Origin: Isoetes taiwanensis | Taxonomy: Eukaryota > Streptophyta > Lycopodiopsida > Isoetales > Isoetaceae | Reading direction: 5' to 3' | NCBI GenBank assembly: GCA_021234155.1 | Contig: JAJEKV010000013.1 | Coordinates: 14,421,877-14,485,876, forward strand | DNA: 64,000 nt | Shown here: piece after piece, positions 46,830 to 59,321 of the stretch | Position numbering within the stretch: the stretch's first letter is position 1 | Layout of the letters: the number at the start of each line of letters is the position of its first letter | Program-made: the position numbers and the translations under genes | The notes under the pieces: model-generated | What the model saw: the letters and a program-made list of their open reading frames with translations, nothing else | Told to the model about the DNA's origin: nothing | The model's database searches: none

Positions 46830-47279
46830 ATGACGACCAGGTTGAAGAAGCACAGGAAGAAGAGGGGCCACGTTAGTGCCGGCCATGGTAGAATTGGCAA
46901 GCACCGTAAGCATCCTGGAGGTCGTGGTAATGCCGGAGGTATGCATCACCACAGAATCCTTTTTGATAAGTACCATCCTGGTTACTTTGGCAAGGTCGGT
47001 ATGCGTTATTTCCATCTTAACAAGAACAAGTATTTCCGTCCAATCGTAAATGTGGAACAGCTTTGGTCCTTGGTGCCCGAAGATATGAAGGACAAGGCCA
47101 AGGCTGCTTCTAGCGATGGCAAAGGTCTTCTTCTTGATGTAACTCAACACGGTTATTTTAAGGTGTTGGGCAAAGGTCAGCTTCCAGAAGTCCCCATTGT
47201 TGTCAAGGCCAAGTTCATTTCCAAATTGGCAGAAAAGAAAATCAAGGAAGCCGGAGGTGCAGTGCTTCTAACCGCTTGA
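46830..47279 (+). CDS. RPL27A: 60S ribosomal protein L27a (uL15)
   Basis: A single-exon coding sequence of 149 residues, near the usual plant length of about 146. It begins [20 protein letters not shown], has the glycine-rich [20 protein letters not shown] block, the [13 protein letters not shown] segment and ends [10 protein letters not shown]. uL15 is a component of the large subunit of cytosolic ribosomes, with a basic glycine-rich extension running into 25S rRNA. The start is set by the family and by the leader with telo-boxes 90 bp upstream. AAAG-GTAAGA follows the stop at 47281, so the 3' untranslated region probably contains an intron ending near 47441 (TTGATAG). No defect is seen. Confidence 0.97.
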   Translation: MTTRLKKHRKKRGHVSAGHGRIGKHRKHPGGRGNAGGMHHHRILFDKYHPGYFGKVGMRYFHLNKNKYFRPIVNVEQLWSLVPEDMKDKAKAASSDGKGLLLDVTQHGYFKVLGKGQLPEVPIVVKAKFISKLAEKKIKEAGGAVLLTA

Positions 47280-47280
47280 A

Positions 47281-47441
47281 AGGTAAGAATTGTGATATCT
47301 TTTGTGCCTTCTTTTTAATGTGTTTGTAGGTTTTTGACATGAGTTGCAAATATATTCTGAGACCCCATGTTTGTACTATACTGTGTCTGCACTCTTATGG
47401 TTGGAGGTTCTTATAAATGGATTTAATGGTGTTGATAGGTG
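47281..47441 (+). other. Possible intron in the RPL27A 3' untranslated region
   Basis: Donor GTAAGA lies directly after TGAAAG; an acceptor candidate GTTGATAG is at 47441. The acceptor choice is a guess. Confidence 0.35.
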
Positions 47442-47667
47442 AATCTGCTGGACTGTTGAGGGATTGCTGACAAGTTTTTTGCCTGGGTATCTTCCACATT
47501 TTCTATGTTGGGACAAATTTTATTCTAAAGATATTGAATGAAATTTTATGATGGTTTATTGCTGTTTAAGTGTTTTGCTTCTGTTTTCGTATTATTTGGA
47601 GTTTATGACCAAGTCTCGGTAATTAGATACCTAGTGTAATAATTTATAGATTTACGCTGGATGTTAT

Positions 47668-47821
47668 GTAGAATGGCATGGGGGAAGCCATTCTTGCTGC
47701 CCCTATGACCTGCAGAATCAGGGAGCGCTGTCTAGGCGCAACCTGATTTTGCAGGCCTCTGCGTGACCTAATTCTGCAGGTCATGGGGGCAGTAAGAATG
47801 GCTGATCCCATGCCATTCTAC
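47668..47821. mobile_element. 154-bp foldback element (MITE-like hairpin)
   Basis: The outer arms start GTAGAATGGCATGGG and end CCCATGCCATTCTAC. About 54 bp on each side pair with few mismatches (both arms hold AGCCATTCTT, CTGCCCC and ATGACCTGCAGAAT). Inside, a further partial inverted repeat around CAACCTGATTTTGCAG is present, and a partial relative follows at 47840-47900. No target duplication could be fixed. Confidence 0.75.
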
Positions 47822-48478
47822 TACGTCAAGGCAATCCTTAACCTGATTCTACAGGTTTTGTGAGGCCATTTGTCATTCTGAGCAAGAATGGTTCAAAGAT
47901 CTTGCAGGAACGCACTTCTTCTTGCCTTGGACGTTTTGTGATTTTTTTTCACTGGTCAACTGCAGAGAAGCAAATTAATCCAGTTCATTTGCATCACATT
48001 GGATGAAGATATTCTGCTTCCAGAAGAAAGCTTTGAAAAGATGAATCTGATCCAAAAAGGTGGTCCATTCTGCCCACATACACTACAGTCGTTTCTTTCT
48101 CTTTTATCCTTTTCCCCTTTGTCATTTTAAATAATTGCAGTATTCATGGTGTTCTTTGCATCTAAAAGATATGTTTATTATGGAAATGATGTTTATGCAA
48201 TAATTATTTTTTGCAATAAGTTTGCAATAGGACAGCCTAGTTTGTGTAAGATATTTGCTCTTATGAGAATGTAAATTTAAATTCAAAATCCACATGATAT
48301 ATGGTGTTGAAGTGACAGAAATAACCACTCTACAATGGACAATTTACAATCAAATCTATTCTATTTCTTGCCAGATCTGGCTGGCCATATACATCTTTGT
48401 TAAGGAACAATGAACAAAGCATGTCAACATGCCTTTGATAAAAAAACGTTTCTTGAAATATGCGAATGCATCAAAAAT

Positions 48479-48930
48479 TCAAGTGCAGTATCACTCAAAT
48501 AATCATGGGAGCCAAAGGCATATTAACTCTCTGATCAATAAAACTAGTGCAGTATCACTCAAATAATCATGGGAGCCAAATGCATATTAATTCTATGATA
48601 TTATGAAATATGAACCATACATCCTAACCCGCGTTGACATGGACTAGATAGCAAATGATTGTCAAATTACTTGGTCCTGTTGTTGATCCTCGTATTGTTT
48701 TTGAGCAGGAAACTAAGTGCAGAAAAAACTGACATGCAAAGCAGTGCAAAGTATTGCTCAAATTGAGCAGGAAACTAAGTGCAGAAAAAACTAATATGTA
48801 AAGCAGTGCAAAATTATGGGAAAGGATATGCACGGTTTTGTACTAATGAGCAAGAGTTGGGTTGCATTTTTGCAGTGCAAAATTATGGGAAAGGATATGC
48901 ACTGTTTTGTACTAATGAGCAGGAGTGGGT
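48479..48930. repeat. Three short tandem duplications
   Basis: A 72-bp unit with AGTGCAGTATCACTCAAATA occurs at 48479 and 48551. A 69-bp unit with GAGCAGGAAACTAAGTGCAG occurs at 48706 and 48765. A 78-bp unit with GCAGTGCAAAATTATGGGAA occurs at 48800 and 48872. The units share the GTGCA element but are otherwise unrelated. Confidence 0.8.
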
Positions 48931-49835
48931 TGCACTCTTAGTGTTGCATTGTTTCTGTCTAGTAAGCAAAAAGACAAAGGAGTTGTAAACCTATTAGATT
49001 GGTTCAAGGTCAATATGGTCCTTGAGTTGATTAAAAACCCAAGCCATATAATGATCGCCAAGAGTTCCAGGGTTTATGCGTTAAGTCAATCTACGCAGAG
49101 TGAATCAGTCCCTAAGGAACCCCCGACAGGGCGAACGATGGGTACACGAGAGTGACGAAGTCGCTTCACTGAACCAAGAAGAATCGGATGATGGGGCAGG
49201 GCTTCGACTTCCAGGAAAGAACCTCAAAATGAGTGCGACCCGTCGGTCTACATTTCAGAGAGTGAAATTGACCAATCTAACTCCCGTCGGACGCAGCCCT
49301 CGCTGACTACAACTTTATTTCAAGCTGTAGGTTGTTTGCCTTTGTAAGGTTCTATCCTGTGCATCTAATATACATCTTAGAAGCATTGGCAAAAATGGAA
49401 ACGAAACGGGATAAGGATGAAATATGATGTGGTTAAACAACTTAACAAAAGTGGTCTTGTTCTGATGGATCTTGCCTTAAACCCAATTTAGGGATGTTGC
49501 GAAAGTATTCAACATGCAACAAAGGTTTACAATGCTTAACTGCTTCAAGAACCATAAACCTTGGATAACCCTAAGGACAAAGCATTATTTGAAGAAAGTG
49601 CCATCGTCTTCGACTATCTAGCTCTATCATCACAGGAACCAATCTCTCAAGCTCTTAAAAAACCTGGTATTCTAAAACTAAAGATATGATGAAAATTGCC
49701 ACAAAAAGGGGAAATGTAAATCCAAAAAATTGTCACTGGCTATTGACTTCCTAGAATGCCACGCACAACTTTAGACAAGGATGAGCATTGATCGCAAGAT
49801 AATGCTTGACCAATATAACCACGCAATTGTTTTTT

Positions 49836-50656
49836 GGAAAAGGCTACGAAATACCCTTATGTTTTGACAAATTTCACCATATGCTGAGTTTTGATAACTT
49901 TTTAGAGTACCCTTGGTCAACTTATATCTCGCTCTAGAATTTTAAGTTTCACCACATGCCTTCAAGTTATTCATATTTTATGGAATGCCATTCTTCAACA
50001 GATAACGATGGTACCTTTTTAGGGAAGCACTATATTTATAATCCCAGTTCCTCAGAAGAAGGGACCAAACTATCTTCTGCTCCATTGATTTCGCCCGTAG
50101 CAATCTGCAACAGTTTGCTCTTAGCAATATGCTCATCGATTTGCTCTAAGGGATCTGCTCTCACCAAGTTGTAACGATTCTCTTATGGTCAGGTAAAATC
50201 AACAAAGTGTCTCAATTGCTTACTTCTTGAAGGGCATTTGAATTAATTTGTTAAATCATAAGGGTGTTTGATAGATTTTCAAATATTAATATCACGTTAT
50301 GGGTCTCAAGGGCGTTAACTAAAAGGAAATTTAAGGGCATTTGGGAAATAAATAAAAATCTTGAGAGGATTTGAACAATTTCAAAAAATAGAAAATACTT
50401 TGTATGTTGACCAATGGCATTTCAGGAAATTATCAAAACTCTTTAAAAGACAAGGGTATTTTGTAGTGTTTTCTTTTATATTATATATCAAAACTCAGGG
50501 GTTATATATCAAAACTCAAGGGTAACCTATCTGGTCCAATTCCTCAAAACAAAAACTCAAGGGTAACCTATCTGGTCCAATTCCTCAAAACAAAAACTCA
50601 GGGGTAGCCTATGTGTTTTAATTCCTCAAAACATAAGGGTATTGTGTAGTTTTTCC
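49836..50656. mobile_element. MITE-like element of 0.8 kb with inverted ends
   Basis: The left end GGAAAAGGCTACGAAATACCC, then TTATGTTTTGA, matches the inverted right end (GGAAAAACTACACAATACCC, then TTATGTTTTGA). Near the right end a unit with CTCAAGGGTAACCTATCTGG and AATTCCTCAAAACA is repeated three times (50510-50635). No coding sequence. The superfamily is not clear because no target duplication is evident. Confidence 0.55.
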
Positions 50657-51278
50657 CTTTGTATCCTTCTACACCTACATTCTTTTCCTAAGATTGATGA
50701 ACTGAATCATTTAGCATTACAATGTAACATAACAAATCCTAGATACTTACACGGGAGACGGGAGACGTCGTCTTGTTCATTTTGTTCGATGTATTATGCA
50801 CAGTCTTCTTGCAGATCGTGCCTTGAAGTTGTCTGTTATAGACTGAACAGTAAATCTATTATGGGTGATCGACAACAAGCCAAATGCATGCATGTATTTT
50901 TGGCCCTCGGAATCAATGAACCAAAATTCCTGAAAACATGTATCTAATAGTATAAGTCTAGTCTTTGGCTATTATATTGTGAAATATGGAGTTCTCAATG
51001 CTGCAGAAGACGCCCTCATCTATGGTGAGCTTGCTTACCAATTCTGGCTTGCCTGGAGTTCATCGTTCGGACAGTCACTTTCATTCCTTCAAAGCCCATT
51101 TGCTGTTTCTTTTAAAATAAAATGTGACTGCCTCTTTGCATTGTCATTTTCAGTGTATTGATTCAAATCAAATAAGATCATCAGATATGATCTTAAAGTC
51201 CGTCCCTTGACAAGTTCTTTTCAACAAGAAATTCGTGCTCTGACGTGCTTTTACACTTGGCTCTTGCTTTCACAGGCT

Positions 51279-54200
51279 ATGGCTTCGACTAAGACATGGG
51301 GTATGGAAACCTGCACAAATTTGGCTCTAAACCATGCATGCACTGCTGCTTTAGGCAATGGTAGTTCTAGCTTCATGGGAACTGGCATGTTGGGCTTCGA
51401 TCAACAAGCTTCAAGAAGATCATCAAGGAAACAGAGCTCTAAATTTCAAAAGCGAGGTGGATTAAGAACTATATGTGCATATGAAAAGATTCTGATTGCA
51501 AACAGGGGGGAGATTGCCATCCGCATTATGAGAGCAGCCCATGAATTAGGCATTCCTTGTGTAGCAGTTTATTCAACGATAGATAGAAGGGCCTTGCATG
51601 TGCAGCTTGCAGATGATGCAGTCTGTATTGGGGAGGCTCCGAGCAATAAATCGTAAGCCTTCCTAGATCCTTGCACTTGCTAAATTGTTGGTGCAGTTAA
51701 TATTGGCGTGCCAAGGTTCATGTAATTGAAGGATGTAAAGTCTTTGTTTTTAGAGGCATCTTGCATTACATAGCAGGTTATAGTTGCTAATAAGAGATCA
51801 TATGTCGTGATGTTCAAGTTGCTTATAAGAGATTATATATTGCGATTTTAAGTCTTCAGAAGTAAGCGAAGGCTTCTTTCTGGCAATCATACTTGTGTTA
51901 AGGTTCATGCAGGTATCTCAATATTCCAAACATTATTTCAGCTGCAGTAACCAGGCGCTGCACCATGTTGCATCCTGGTTATGGCTTCCTTTCAGAAAAC
52001 GCGACATTTGTTGATATCTGTAACGATCATAAGTTGAACTTTATAGGCCCAAATGTGAGTTACCCCAAAACTTATACTAATTTGTCGCAATCGTTGTATG
52101 GTAACTAAACATTGCATTGGTGATCTGATACTATTAAATAAGATGTAGCTATCCTTGATTATTCTGACTGCTAAGAACGTTTCTTTTGTTTCCACAGCCA
52201 GATAGTATTCGCATTATGGGGGACAAGGCTACTGCACGAGACACAATGAAGAAAGCCGGAGTGCCAACAGTTCCTGGAAGTGATGGGCTTGTCCAGGTAA
52301 CAAGACTTTAATTTATATCACTTGTTTATCATCAGTCTCTAAAGATTCCACCTCTGTTTATGCTGATACTTCAGACCACGGAAGAGGCAATCAGGACTGC
52401 TCATGAGATTGGTTTCCCAGTTATGATAAAGGTAACAGCGGATTCTTGGTGCTTGCATGTATTCATTTCATCTTCAATGATTCCACTTTACAGGCTACAG
52501 CTGGTGGTGGTGGCCGTGGTATGCGACTTGCAAATAGTGCTGATGAATTTGTGAAGCTTCTGCAGGTTGGTAAAGCTTGTTGTCTCTTTTCTTGTCTTTT
52601 GAGTATACGTGAATTGCTGCCACTCTTTCTTTCTTTTAAAACACATGCATACATCCCGCATGTGCACAAACTCACAAAAACAAGAATACATTGTCTGTCT
52701 TGGAGGAATGTGACATTGGCGCATTTCCTATTCCTGCTTAATCAAAGTTGATTGAACCATCTTATGTTCCTGCTTCTATTCAAGAGTGATCAGGAAATCA
52801 CATTTATGCATGTGGATAAGTAACATAGGGGTATTAACTAACCAATAGACTTATGCCACAATGTTAAATTTTTTAGGTCTTTAAGTTCCCTTGTTCAACA
52901 AAATTAAACTCTTGCAGTTTTTCCTGTTCTAGATACTGCTTAGTAAAAAAATGTTTGTGGTGATTCTTTAGCAAGCCAGAAGTGAGGCTGGCGCTGCGTT
53001 CGGAAATGATGGTGTATATTTGGAGAGGTACATAAAAAACCCACGGCATATTGAGTTCCAGGTAAAGAAGGCTCTAAATTTGCAAACTGTTCCTAACACA
53101 CATCATTCTTTTTGTACCTGTTTGTCAAGAAGTCACTTTTGACCCTTCATGTCGGCAATGAGTAACAGGTTTTAGCCGACAAATATGGAAATTGTATACA
53201 TCTTGGGGAACGTGATTGTAGCATCCAGGTCTGCCATGTCCAAATCATTTCTTTTTAATTTATTTTTATCCTTTTAATTGATGTATTTGTGGCGTGGATG
53301 ACAGCATTAGTGTTATTCTTGCACGGGCGCTCTTTGCCCTTCATTTTAGCTGTGTTATTATTTAGGGTAGTTTCAGATGGTAATTGCATTCAGTCTCTAT
53401 ATTAAAGTCAGTTTTGTATTAATTCTTGTTGCTTTTCAGACTCATCTTTAAAAAACTTTAATCACTCCCTATTTTACTGCCAGAGGAGGAATCAAAAACT
53501 GCTAGAGGAAGCTCCATCACCAGCTTTAACTCCTGAGCTGCGGAAGGCCATGGGAGATGCAGCTGTTGCTGCTGCTAAATCCATTGGGTACTTCGGGGTT
53601 GGAACAATAGAATTTCTGCTTGACGAGAGCGGGTCATTCTACTTCATGGAAATGAATACACGGATTCAGGTAAGCTTTTCTGTACACTTTCAGAAGGTAG
53701 CGCAGAATAACTGCAACTAGAGTTTAAGCTAATTGATTTGCATTGGAGTGTGGCCTGCCTTTTACAGTATGGGGTTTCTACAGTTCCTTTAGTTGCATTT
53801 TAGTTTGTTTAAGATTTTTATACAGCCATAATCAGGAAGGAGTCTCGCAACATAATCAGGAAGGCATCTACACATTAATTAGGAGTTAAATTGATTTCAA
53901 TGACTGGTTAAATTAATTTTTGCAATTCGAAGCCCATAATTTTCACAATTTGCGCTTTTCTACTCATTTAGGTGGAGCATCCTATCACAGAAATGATCTC
54001 ATCTGTGGATCTGATAGAGGAACAAATTCGTGTTGCATTGGGGGAGGAGCTACGTTACTCTCAGGTGTCTAGAAGGACATGATATACTGACATTGGCTTT
54101 AGCTGACTAGAGGCAGTTCTCATTTGTTTCAGGATGATATATGCCTTCATGGTCATTCAATTGAATGCCGGATAAATGCAGAAGATGCCTTCCAAAACTT

Positions 54201-55404
54201 TCGCCCTGGACCTGGTCAGTTCCTCTAAGCTTACATGCCGTATTTACTGTAAGCCATTTGCATCATGTCGATTGGTTTATTGGCAACTGGCATAAGATCT
54301 TAAGTTCTGTAGCAGAGAAATTATGGCAGAATAAATTGGTTGGCAGAACCTTAGGCTTCAAAAATAGGTAGTAGGAGCATTTTATCATGTCTCATAGATG
54401 GCAGAATAGCAGGGATTTAGGCTTTAAAAATAGGCGTTCAGACCATTTTATCATGTTGATTGGTTGCTGATTTAGCACTTGTGCGTGAAGTTTCTAGAGT
54501 TACTTCCAAATCCTGAGACAGTAATCCGGCATAAGCAATCGGTCTAAGGTGTAATATCAGATGGCCAGTATAAACATCAGAAATACTCAGTTTATTTATT
54601 TCTTCTTAGGAGGTTATATAAATGCCATGATAACATCACAGTATAATAGAAGTGTCTAGACACTAGCTTCAGGATTTGTAAATAATGACTTTCTCTTGTG
54701 TTACCAGGTAGAATAACTGATTACTTGCCTGCTGGAGGACCCTTTGTGAGAATGGACAGTCATATCTATGCGGATTACGTTGTTCCTCCTAGCTATGACT
54801 CACTTCTAGGGAAGGTTTGTTTGTTGAGTTTATTGATGGTGCCTTGCAGTATCTGAGTTTCAATGCAATCATATTGCTTCAGCTTATTGTTTGGGGACCA
54901 ACGAGGGAAAGGGCAATAGCTCGCATGAAAAGAGCACTTAATGACACTATAATCACCGGTAGGCAAAAACCTTATTGGGGCAAATGTGTTTCAGTGATTT
55001 TATTTTGTTGTTAGTGAACTGCTCTTCTATCTTATAAACCCTTTCCCATTTATTGCTTAATGCAATGGACCAGGTGTGCCAACTACAATCGATTATCATA
55101 AACTCATTTTGGAAATTCAGGTAATAAGAGCATTTAGTGTTGGCTTCTCCGCGGCTTTATTGAGAACATTATTTTGCAGGACTTTAAGGATGGAAAAGTG
55201 GATACTGCTTTCATACCCAAACATGAAAAGGAGCTTGCTGCTGTGAGTTTCTGACCTTATGATTTTAGTGGTTGTGGTGGTTGAATTATTCACTCCATTA
55301 TTTTATCCATGAAGCTTTATTTGCTCTTATGCCACATTTTTGCAGCCTTCTCAGTCGGAAGTTAAGGAAAAAGCTGTCGAAAAAGCTGTAAAGCAATTTA
55401 CATA
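51279..55404 (+). CDS. CAC2: Plastid acetyl-CoA carboxylase, biotin carboxylase subunit
   Basis: Fifteen coding exons: 51279-51652, 51913-52054, 52198-52296, 52375-52431, 52494-52565, 52972-53061, 53169-53228, 53484-53669, 53972-54064, 54133-54214, 54708-54815, 54883-54958, 55074-55120, 55180-55242, 55346-55404. They sum to 1608 nt, 535 residues, close to the 537 of the Arabidopsis protein. Residues 1-66 are a Ser/Arg-rich chloroplast transit peptide; [16 protein letters not shown] (from 68) starts the mature enzyme. Seen are [11 protein letters not shown], the ATP-grasp glycine loop AGGGGRGM (residues 227-234), [16 protein letters not shown] (352-367) and [12 protein letters not shown]. The subunit carboxylates biotin on BCCP with ATP and bicarbonate in the stroma, the first step of fatty-acid synthesis. 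A CTTTCACAG just before GCTATGG suggests an intron in the 5' leader. All splice borders are GT-AG and no defect is seen. Confidence 0.95.
54290..54460. repeat. Tandem duplication inside intron 10 of the biotin carboxylase gene
   Basis: Segments with TTAGGCTT(C/T)AAAAATAGG and CATTTTATCATGT occur twice about 65 bp apart. Non-coding. Confidence 0.65.
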
Positions 55405-55611
55405 GATGTGTGAACGTGGAGCTGTGGGATGGAGTGCAGGGCATCAGCTAAAGTTGGGGGAACTAGCTAATTAATTCTTTTCCAATATTAAAGAACTTAT
55501 CTTATTGTGATCATAAAGTTCCATTGTGGAATCAAAATTTCATTGATATTTTGTATATATAAGAGTTTCCAATTGTTTATTCATACTGCCATTAACCCCC
55601 TTGTTTGGTTT

Positions 55612-55680
55612 AAAGGCTAGTCCATTGGGCTAGCAATTAAGAGATCTTGTGTTCAAGTCTCTGGGGTCCGTCATATGTCC
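55612..55680 (+). other. tRNA-like sequence, possible SINE or tRNA relic
   Basis: GGCTAGTCCATTGGGCTAGC resembles a polymerase III A-box region and TGTTCAAGTC a B box (GGTTCRANNC) about 40 nt further. A full cloverleaf with acceptor stem could not be drawn, so a tRNA gene is not claimed. Confidence 0.3.
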
Positions 55681-56276
55681 TCATGGACACTGCCAATGTC
55701 CATGATGACATATGACATTGCATGTAGGAGAGTTCCTGATTGATTATTCATATTGTTATTTTAAATGGAGATGGACTAAATTACTTCATTCTCAATATTA
55801 AAGAGCTTATCAAATTGTAATCGTAAAGGCAGCTTAGAAGACATCCAGGCCACGGAGCCGACCACGATGCGCCATGTGGTGACATTTCTTTTAAAGAATG
55901 TTACTGAAATTCTTCAACGGACTTTTCTATGCTTTTACTTGACTGATTTGCATTTTTACTTGCATTCTGCTGCTTTTTACTCTGATTCTGCTGTTCTTAC
56001 CCACGATTCTGATGTTCTTACCTGCTTGGTTATCTTCTAAGGGCAGTTGTCTTCTAAGCTGCCCTTACGTTATGCCAAAGACCTTTTGTTATGCCAAAGA
56101 TCTTTTGCTTGCAATTCTGGGCTATCAAGCATGCCTCTGTGCTTCGCGCGTCGGCACGCTTTCCAGCCCAGAATTGCAAGTAGGTCTTTCCCTTGGAGTC
56201 CCCAAATTGGATTCTAAGCACCCTTCAGGCAGCCAGAGGCCCCTCAAACTTTGGCACCCCCAAACATAGCCTCAGC

Positions 56277-57216
56277 ATGACCCGTACAATCAAACGTATG
56301 GCCAGAGAGACCCGCAAGGCAAAGAACCTTATCACGGTGCCTGTGTCATCTGGTAAGCCTTATGATCCCACGATAGAGCCCTATCTCCAGGCAGCCCCTT
56401 CTTTTGGGCCCCAGCGTCCTATTCTGTCCCAGCCGGATCCACAACTAGTTCACGATCGTCCACGAATCTTTGCGCTAGATAGGCTTGATGCTCGGATGAA
56501 GCTGCACGCATCCGGATATCCTAGCCAAAGATACAGGCGGTATGCTCTCATTGTCACTATCACAAAGAATGTACCTTTCGGTTACCCTTACAAAGCCGGG
56601 TGCGGCTTCTAGAGTTGTTGTTACAATCGTGGGCCACGGCCCCAAGAGATCATAATCTTTGCCACGGTGTCTAGCACAATGCCCGCCTCGAGCATGTGAA
56701 TGATGTGCACGAGGTCGATAATGAGTACATGGATCCACGATACCGAGCGACCATGTGAATGATATGCCTAAAGATGATGACAAGCGACGAGGATCTACAC
56801 ATACTTTGCACGAGGATGCATACTTGAACCTACATATTGTGGGTATTCAGGAGACAGGTGATTCTCTTGCTCTGAGATGAAGCCGCCGCGGTTTTTACCC
56901 GGTGATGCATATCCAAGCACATGGTATTGTCTCGGCCCAACGCGTTGGAGCAGTGCGGTCTGACCGTCCTCGTCACCTCTTGGTGCGCTTTCAAGATGCT
57001 CTTTCCCGATTGCACATCCTGCGACATGGCAACCATTTGAAAGGAACCACCTTCTCCGTCCAGGAAGACTTGACTCTAGCACAGCTCTGTAGACGGAAAG
57101 AAGAGTTATGTCGTGTGCGAGAGGCTCGCCTACAGCGGAAGAGGGCTGTTTATAGGGGAGGTCAAGCTATCATTCGAGATCAGTGGCCATCTGATCCATG
57201 GGCACTTACTGTATAG
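56277..57216 (+). pseudogene. L1-type ORF1 remnant, plus strand
   Basis: The better part is 56824-57216: NLHIVGIQETGDSLAL, a TGA at 56877, GFYPVMHIQAHG, RPRHLLVRFQDALSRLHILR, LTLAQLCRRKEELCRVREAR and KRAVYRGGQAIIRDQ. This order is that of the RNA-recognition and C-terminal domains of L1-like ORF1 proteins. The frame at 56277-56612 may be its N-terminal part but is unassigned. A leader-like tail follows to 57388 and ends in a (TTCC) microsatellite at 57389-57410, as is common at 3' ends of non-LTR elements. ORF2 is absent. Confidence 0.55.
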
Positions 57217-57388
57217 CTCTGTATTTTTTTTTTGTTTCGTTCTGGTTTGGTTATTTCTGTGTTGAAACGGGGCTTGGACCCCATGTTCTACTTTTTTGGG
57301 CTTCGGCCCTCTGATCTGTTAGGGCTTATGCCCCCTTTGTTTGTTCTGGTCCCATAACCCGATTGGGTTCCGTGGACGTTAAAATTTT

Positions 57389-57410
57389 CTTCCTTCCTTC
57401 CTTCCTTCCT
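57389..57410. repeat. TTCC microsatellite
   Basis: Five to six uninterrupted TTCC units, at the probable 3' end of the LINE remnant. Confidence 0.85.
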
Positions 57411-57419
57411 TATACATAA

Positions 57420-59320
57420 ACTTCCATTGTGGAATGCATACATGAGATTCTTTGATTATTCATTATGCCATTTTAAATGGGAAATAAATGTGTACAACAT
57501 GCACAAAATGCTTGTTTTTCAACCACAATTTCAAATGGTCAATCCTTTTTGTGATACAAATGCTCAACCTTTTCAGCGGTGACGTCTAGACTACTTAGAT
57601 AATGGTTAAACAAGTCTTGCCTTCATTTGTTTTGTTTCATAAATATATAGTGTGCTAATTTCGTTTTGGGTTGGGATAGGGGTTTCTGGCAGTGGTTTGG
57701 ACTATGATTTGCGTATGGTATTGTATAAGAAATCGTATAATTTGCCATGTGAGAGTAGCTTGAGTGTTTCATGCTATTTTGGGTGGTCTGGAACTCCCTT
57801 TTTTCATGGATGTTTTTGCAAAGGCTCAGGTGCAGATTATGGTCTGAGGATAGAAAGATAAGAATGAATGCTCGTTTCTTTTTTTAGAACGGATCCCAGC
57901 GGGGCAGGGAAGCCACGCTCTGGTGAGTTCCGGTGGTTCCAGAGAGAGAGGCAGAGTTCGCTCCCCATCTGCCTTGCTGCGTTATGTTGTCGAGGTTGAA
58001 GCCGCTTTGATTAGCTGGCCACAGGGAGATTAGGCGCAGTGAGATTATCGGCCTTGCAATCATAATTCCCCTGTTCCGGCCATGTTCTGACCATGTGCTA
58101 CCGGGCGCCGGATTTGTGTTAATCGGGTGATGGCATCTGTTTAACGCAAATAAGAAACTATGCAAAGGGCAGTGGGAGTTTGAAACGAGGCCATGGTTTC
58201 CGGTGAAAAGAACAAAGGGAAAAATCAAATATTTAGAGCTGTATCTGATAATTCTTGGGTCTGGGCTCTCCATAGCGGCCGAGCTTTTCATCTGCCCTCG
58301 AAAGCACCAGTTGTTAGCAGACGATTGGTCAATTCTGTCGGAGCATCTAAATAATTTTGAGCATTCGTCCATATCTCTGTTTTTTCTGATCTATGCAAGC
58401 ATTGCTCTGTTTACGGCAGCATACCAGATCAACATACCATACCGGCAGCATGCCAGATCAACATACCATACGGGTTCCTTCATATTCTGGCATCCCTGGC
58501 CTTCATGATCAACATACCATACGGGTTCCTTCATATTCTGGCATCCCTGGCCTTCATGCTGACCATTGGCTTGTTTATTTTGTGTTTTTCTTGTGCTTTA
58601 ACCATGTGGTCGATCGACACCATAGGAAGTAGTTTTTTGTTTTTGGGTCAAAATCTTAATGGCCATTGATCTGGCACAATACTGGGAATATCCCACAGAT
58701 CGATGGCTTGAAATAAAAGATTAACCAAACGCTATAATACATGGAAAAAACGATTAACGATACATGTAAACTATCTTGACTTTTTTCAGAATAAAAAATA
58801 TAGTCTCACTTTTTTCAGAATAAACATTTTGAATTTTGAGTGATCTTCAAGATTTATTGAGTATGAACGATCCTCAAATACTGTGAGTTTGCTTGAAATA
58901 TATTTGGTGGTCTCCCAAGTGCTAAATCATTACAATAATTTTTATTGGATAATATATCACTGATCGAGTCCAAATAAAAACACAATAATTGAGATAAATA
59001 CCTCCCTCCTACAAACTCTGAGACATAGAATACACCACGAGTCCTTATGCTTACTTTGTGTCCCTCCGCTAGGACTAAGCGATGTTTAGAATAAAAGCCA
59101 GCGTATGCTAATTTTCAACTCCAATATAATCAATTTTGATTTAGTAGAATGTTTGTAATCATATGATCTTCCATCCACAGTTTCGAAGTACTGATCTTAT
59201 AAAGGGTATACATGAGATCCAGATTCATGTGACAAGTTCTCATATAGCTTTGCAAATTTGGCACAATACACACTTTTGAAATTTGACTTGCACCAGCTGA
59301 TTCATAGAACAAAAACCAGA
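57420..59320. other. Stretch without recognisable genes
   Basis: Contains a minus-strand frame of 162 codons (57884-58372) of unknown nature and a 56-bp tandem duplication at 58449 and 58505 (unit with ATCAACATACCATACGGGTT), preceded by a shorter related unit. Nothing else was recognised. Confidence 0.5.
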
Positions 59321-59321
59321 A

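Larger units (their letters stand above)
55470..57490. repeat. Three related copies of biotin carboxylase 3' flank
   Basis: AATATTAAAGA(A/G)CTTATC followed by ATCATAAAG or ATCGTAAAG occurs at about 55486 and 55795; TTCCATTGTGGAAT at 55519 and 57421; TGATTATTCAT followed by TTTTAAATGG at 55739 and 57453. The pattern is one flank duplicated and later split by the LINE remnant at 56.2-57.4 kb. Confidence 0.55.

Noticed and set aside
51207-51278. Earlier start for the biotin carboxylase gene, 24 codons upstream
   Set aside because: Only near-start codons occur there and CTTTCACAG just before GCTATGG looks like a leader intron acceptor; the ATG at 51279 gives a normal transit peptide and family length.
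57884-58372. 162-codon minus-strand frame
   Set aside because: No recognisable domain, odd composition, no splice or promoter context; kept only as a note in the surrounding stretch.
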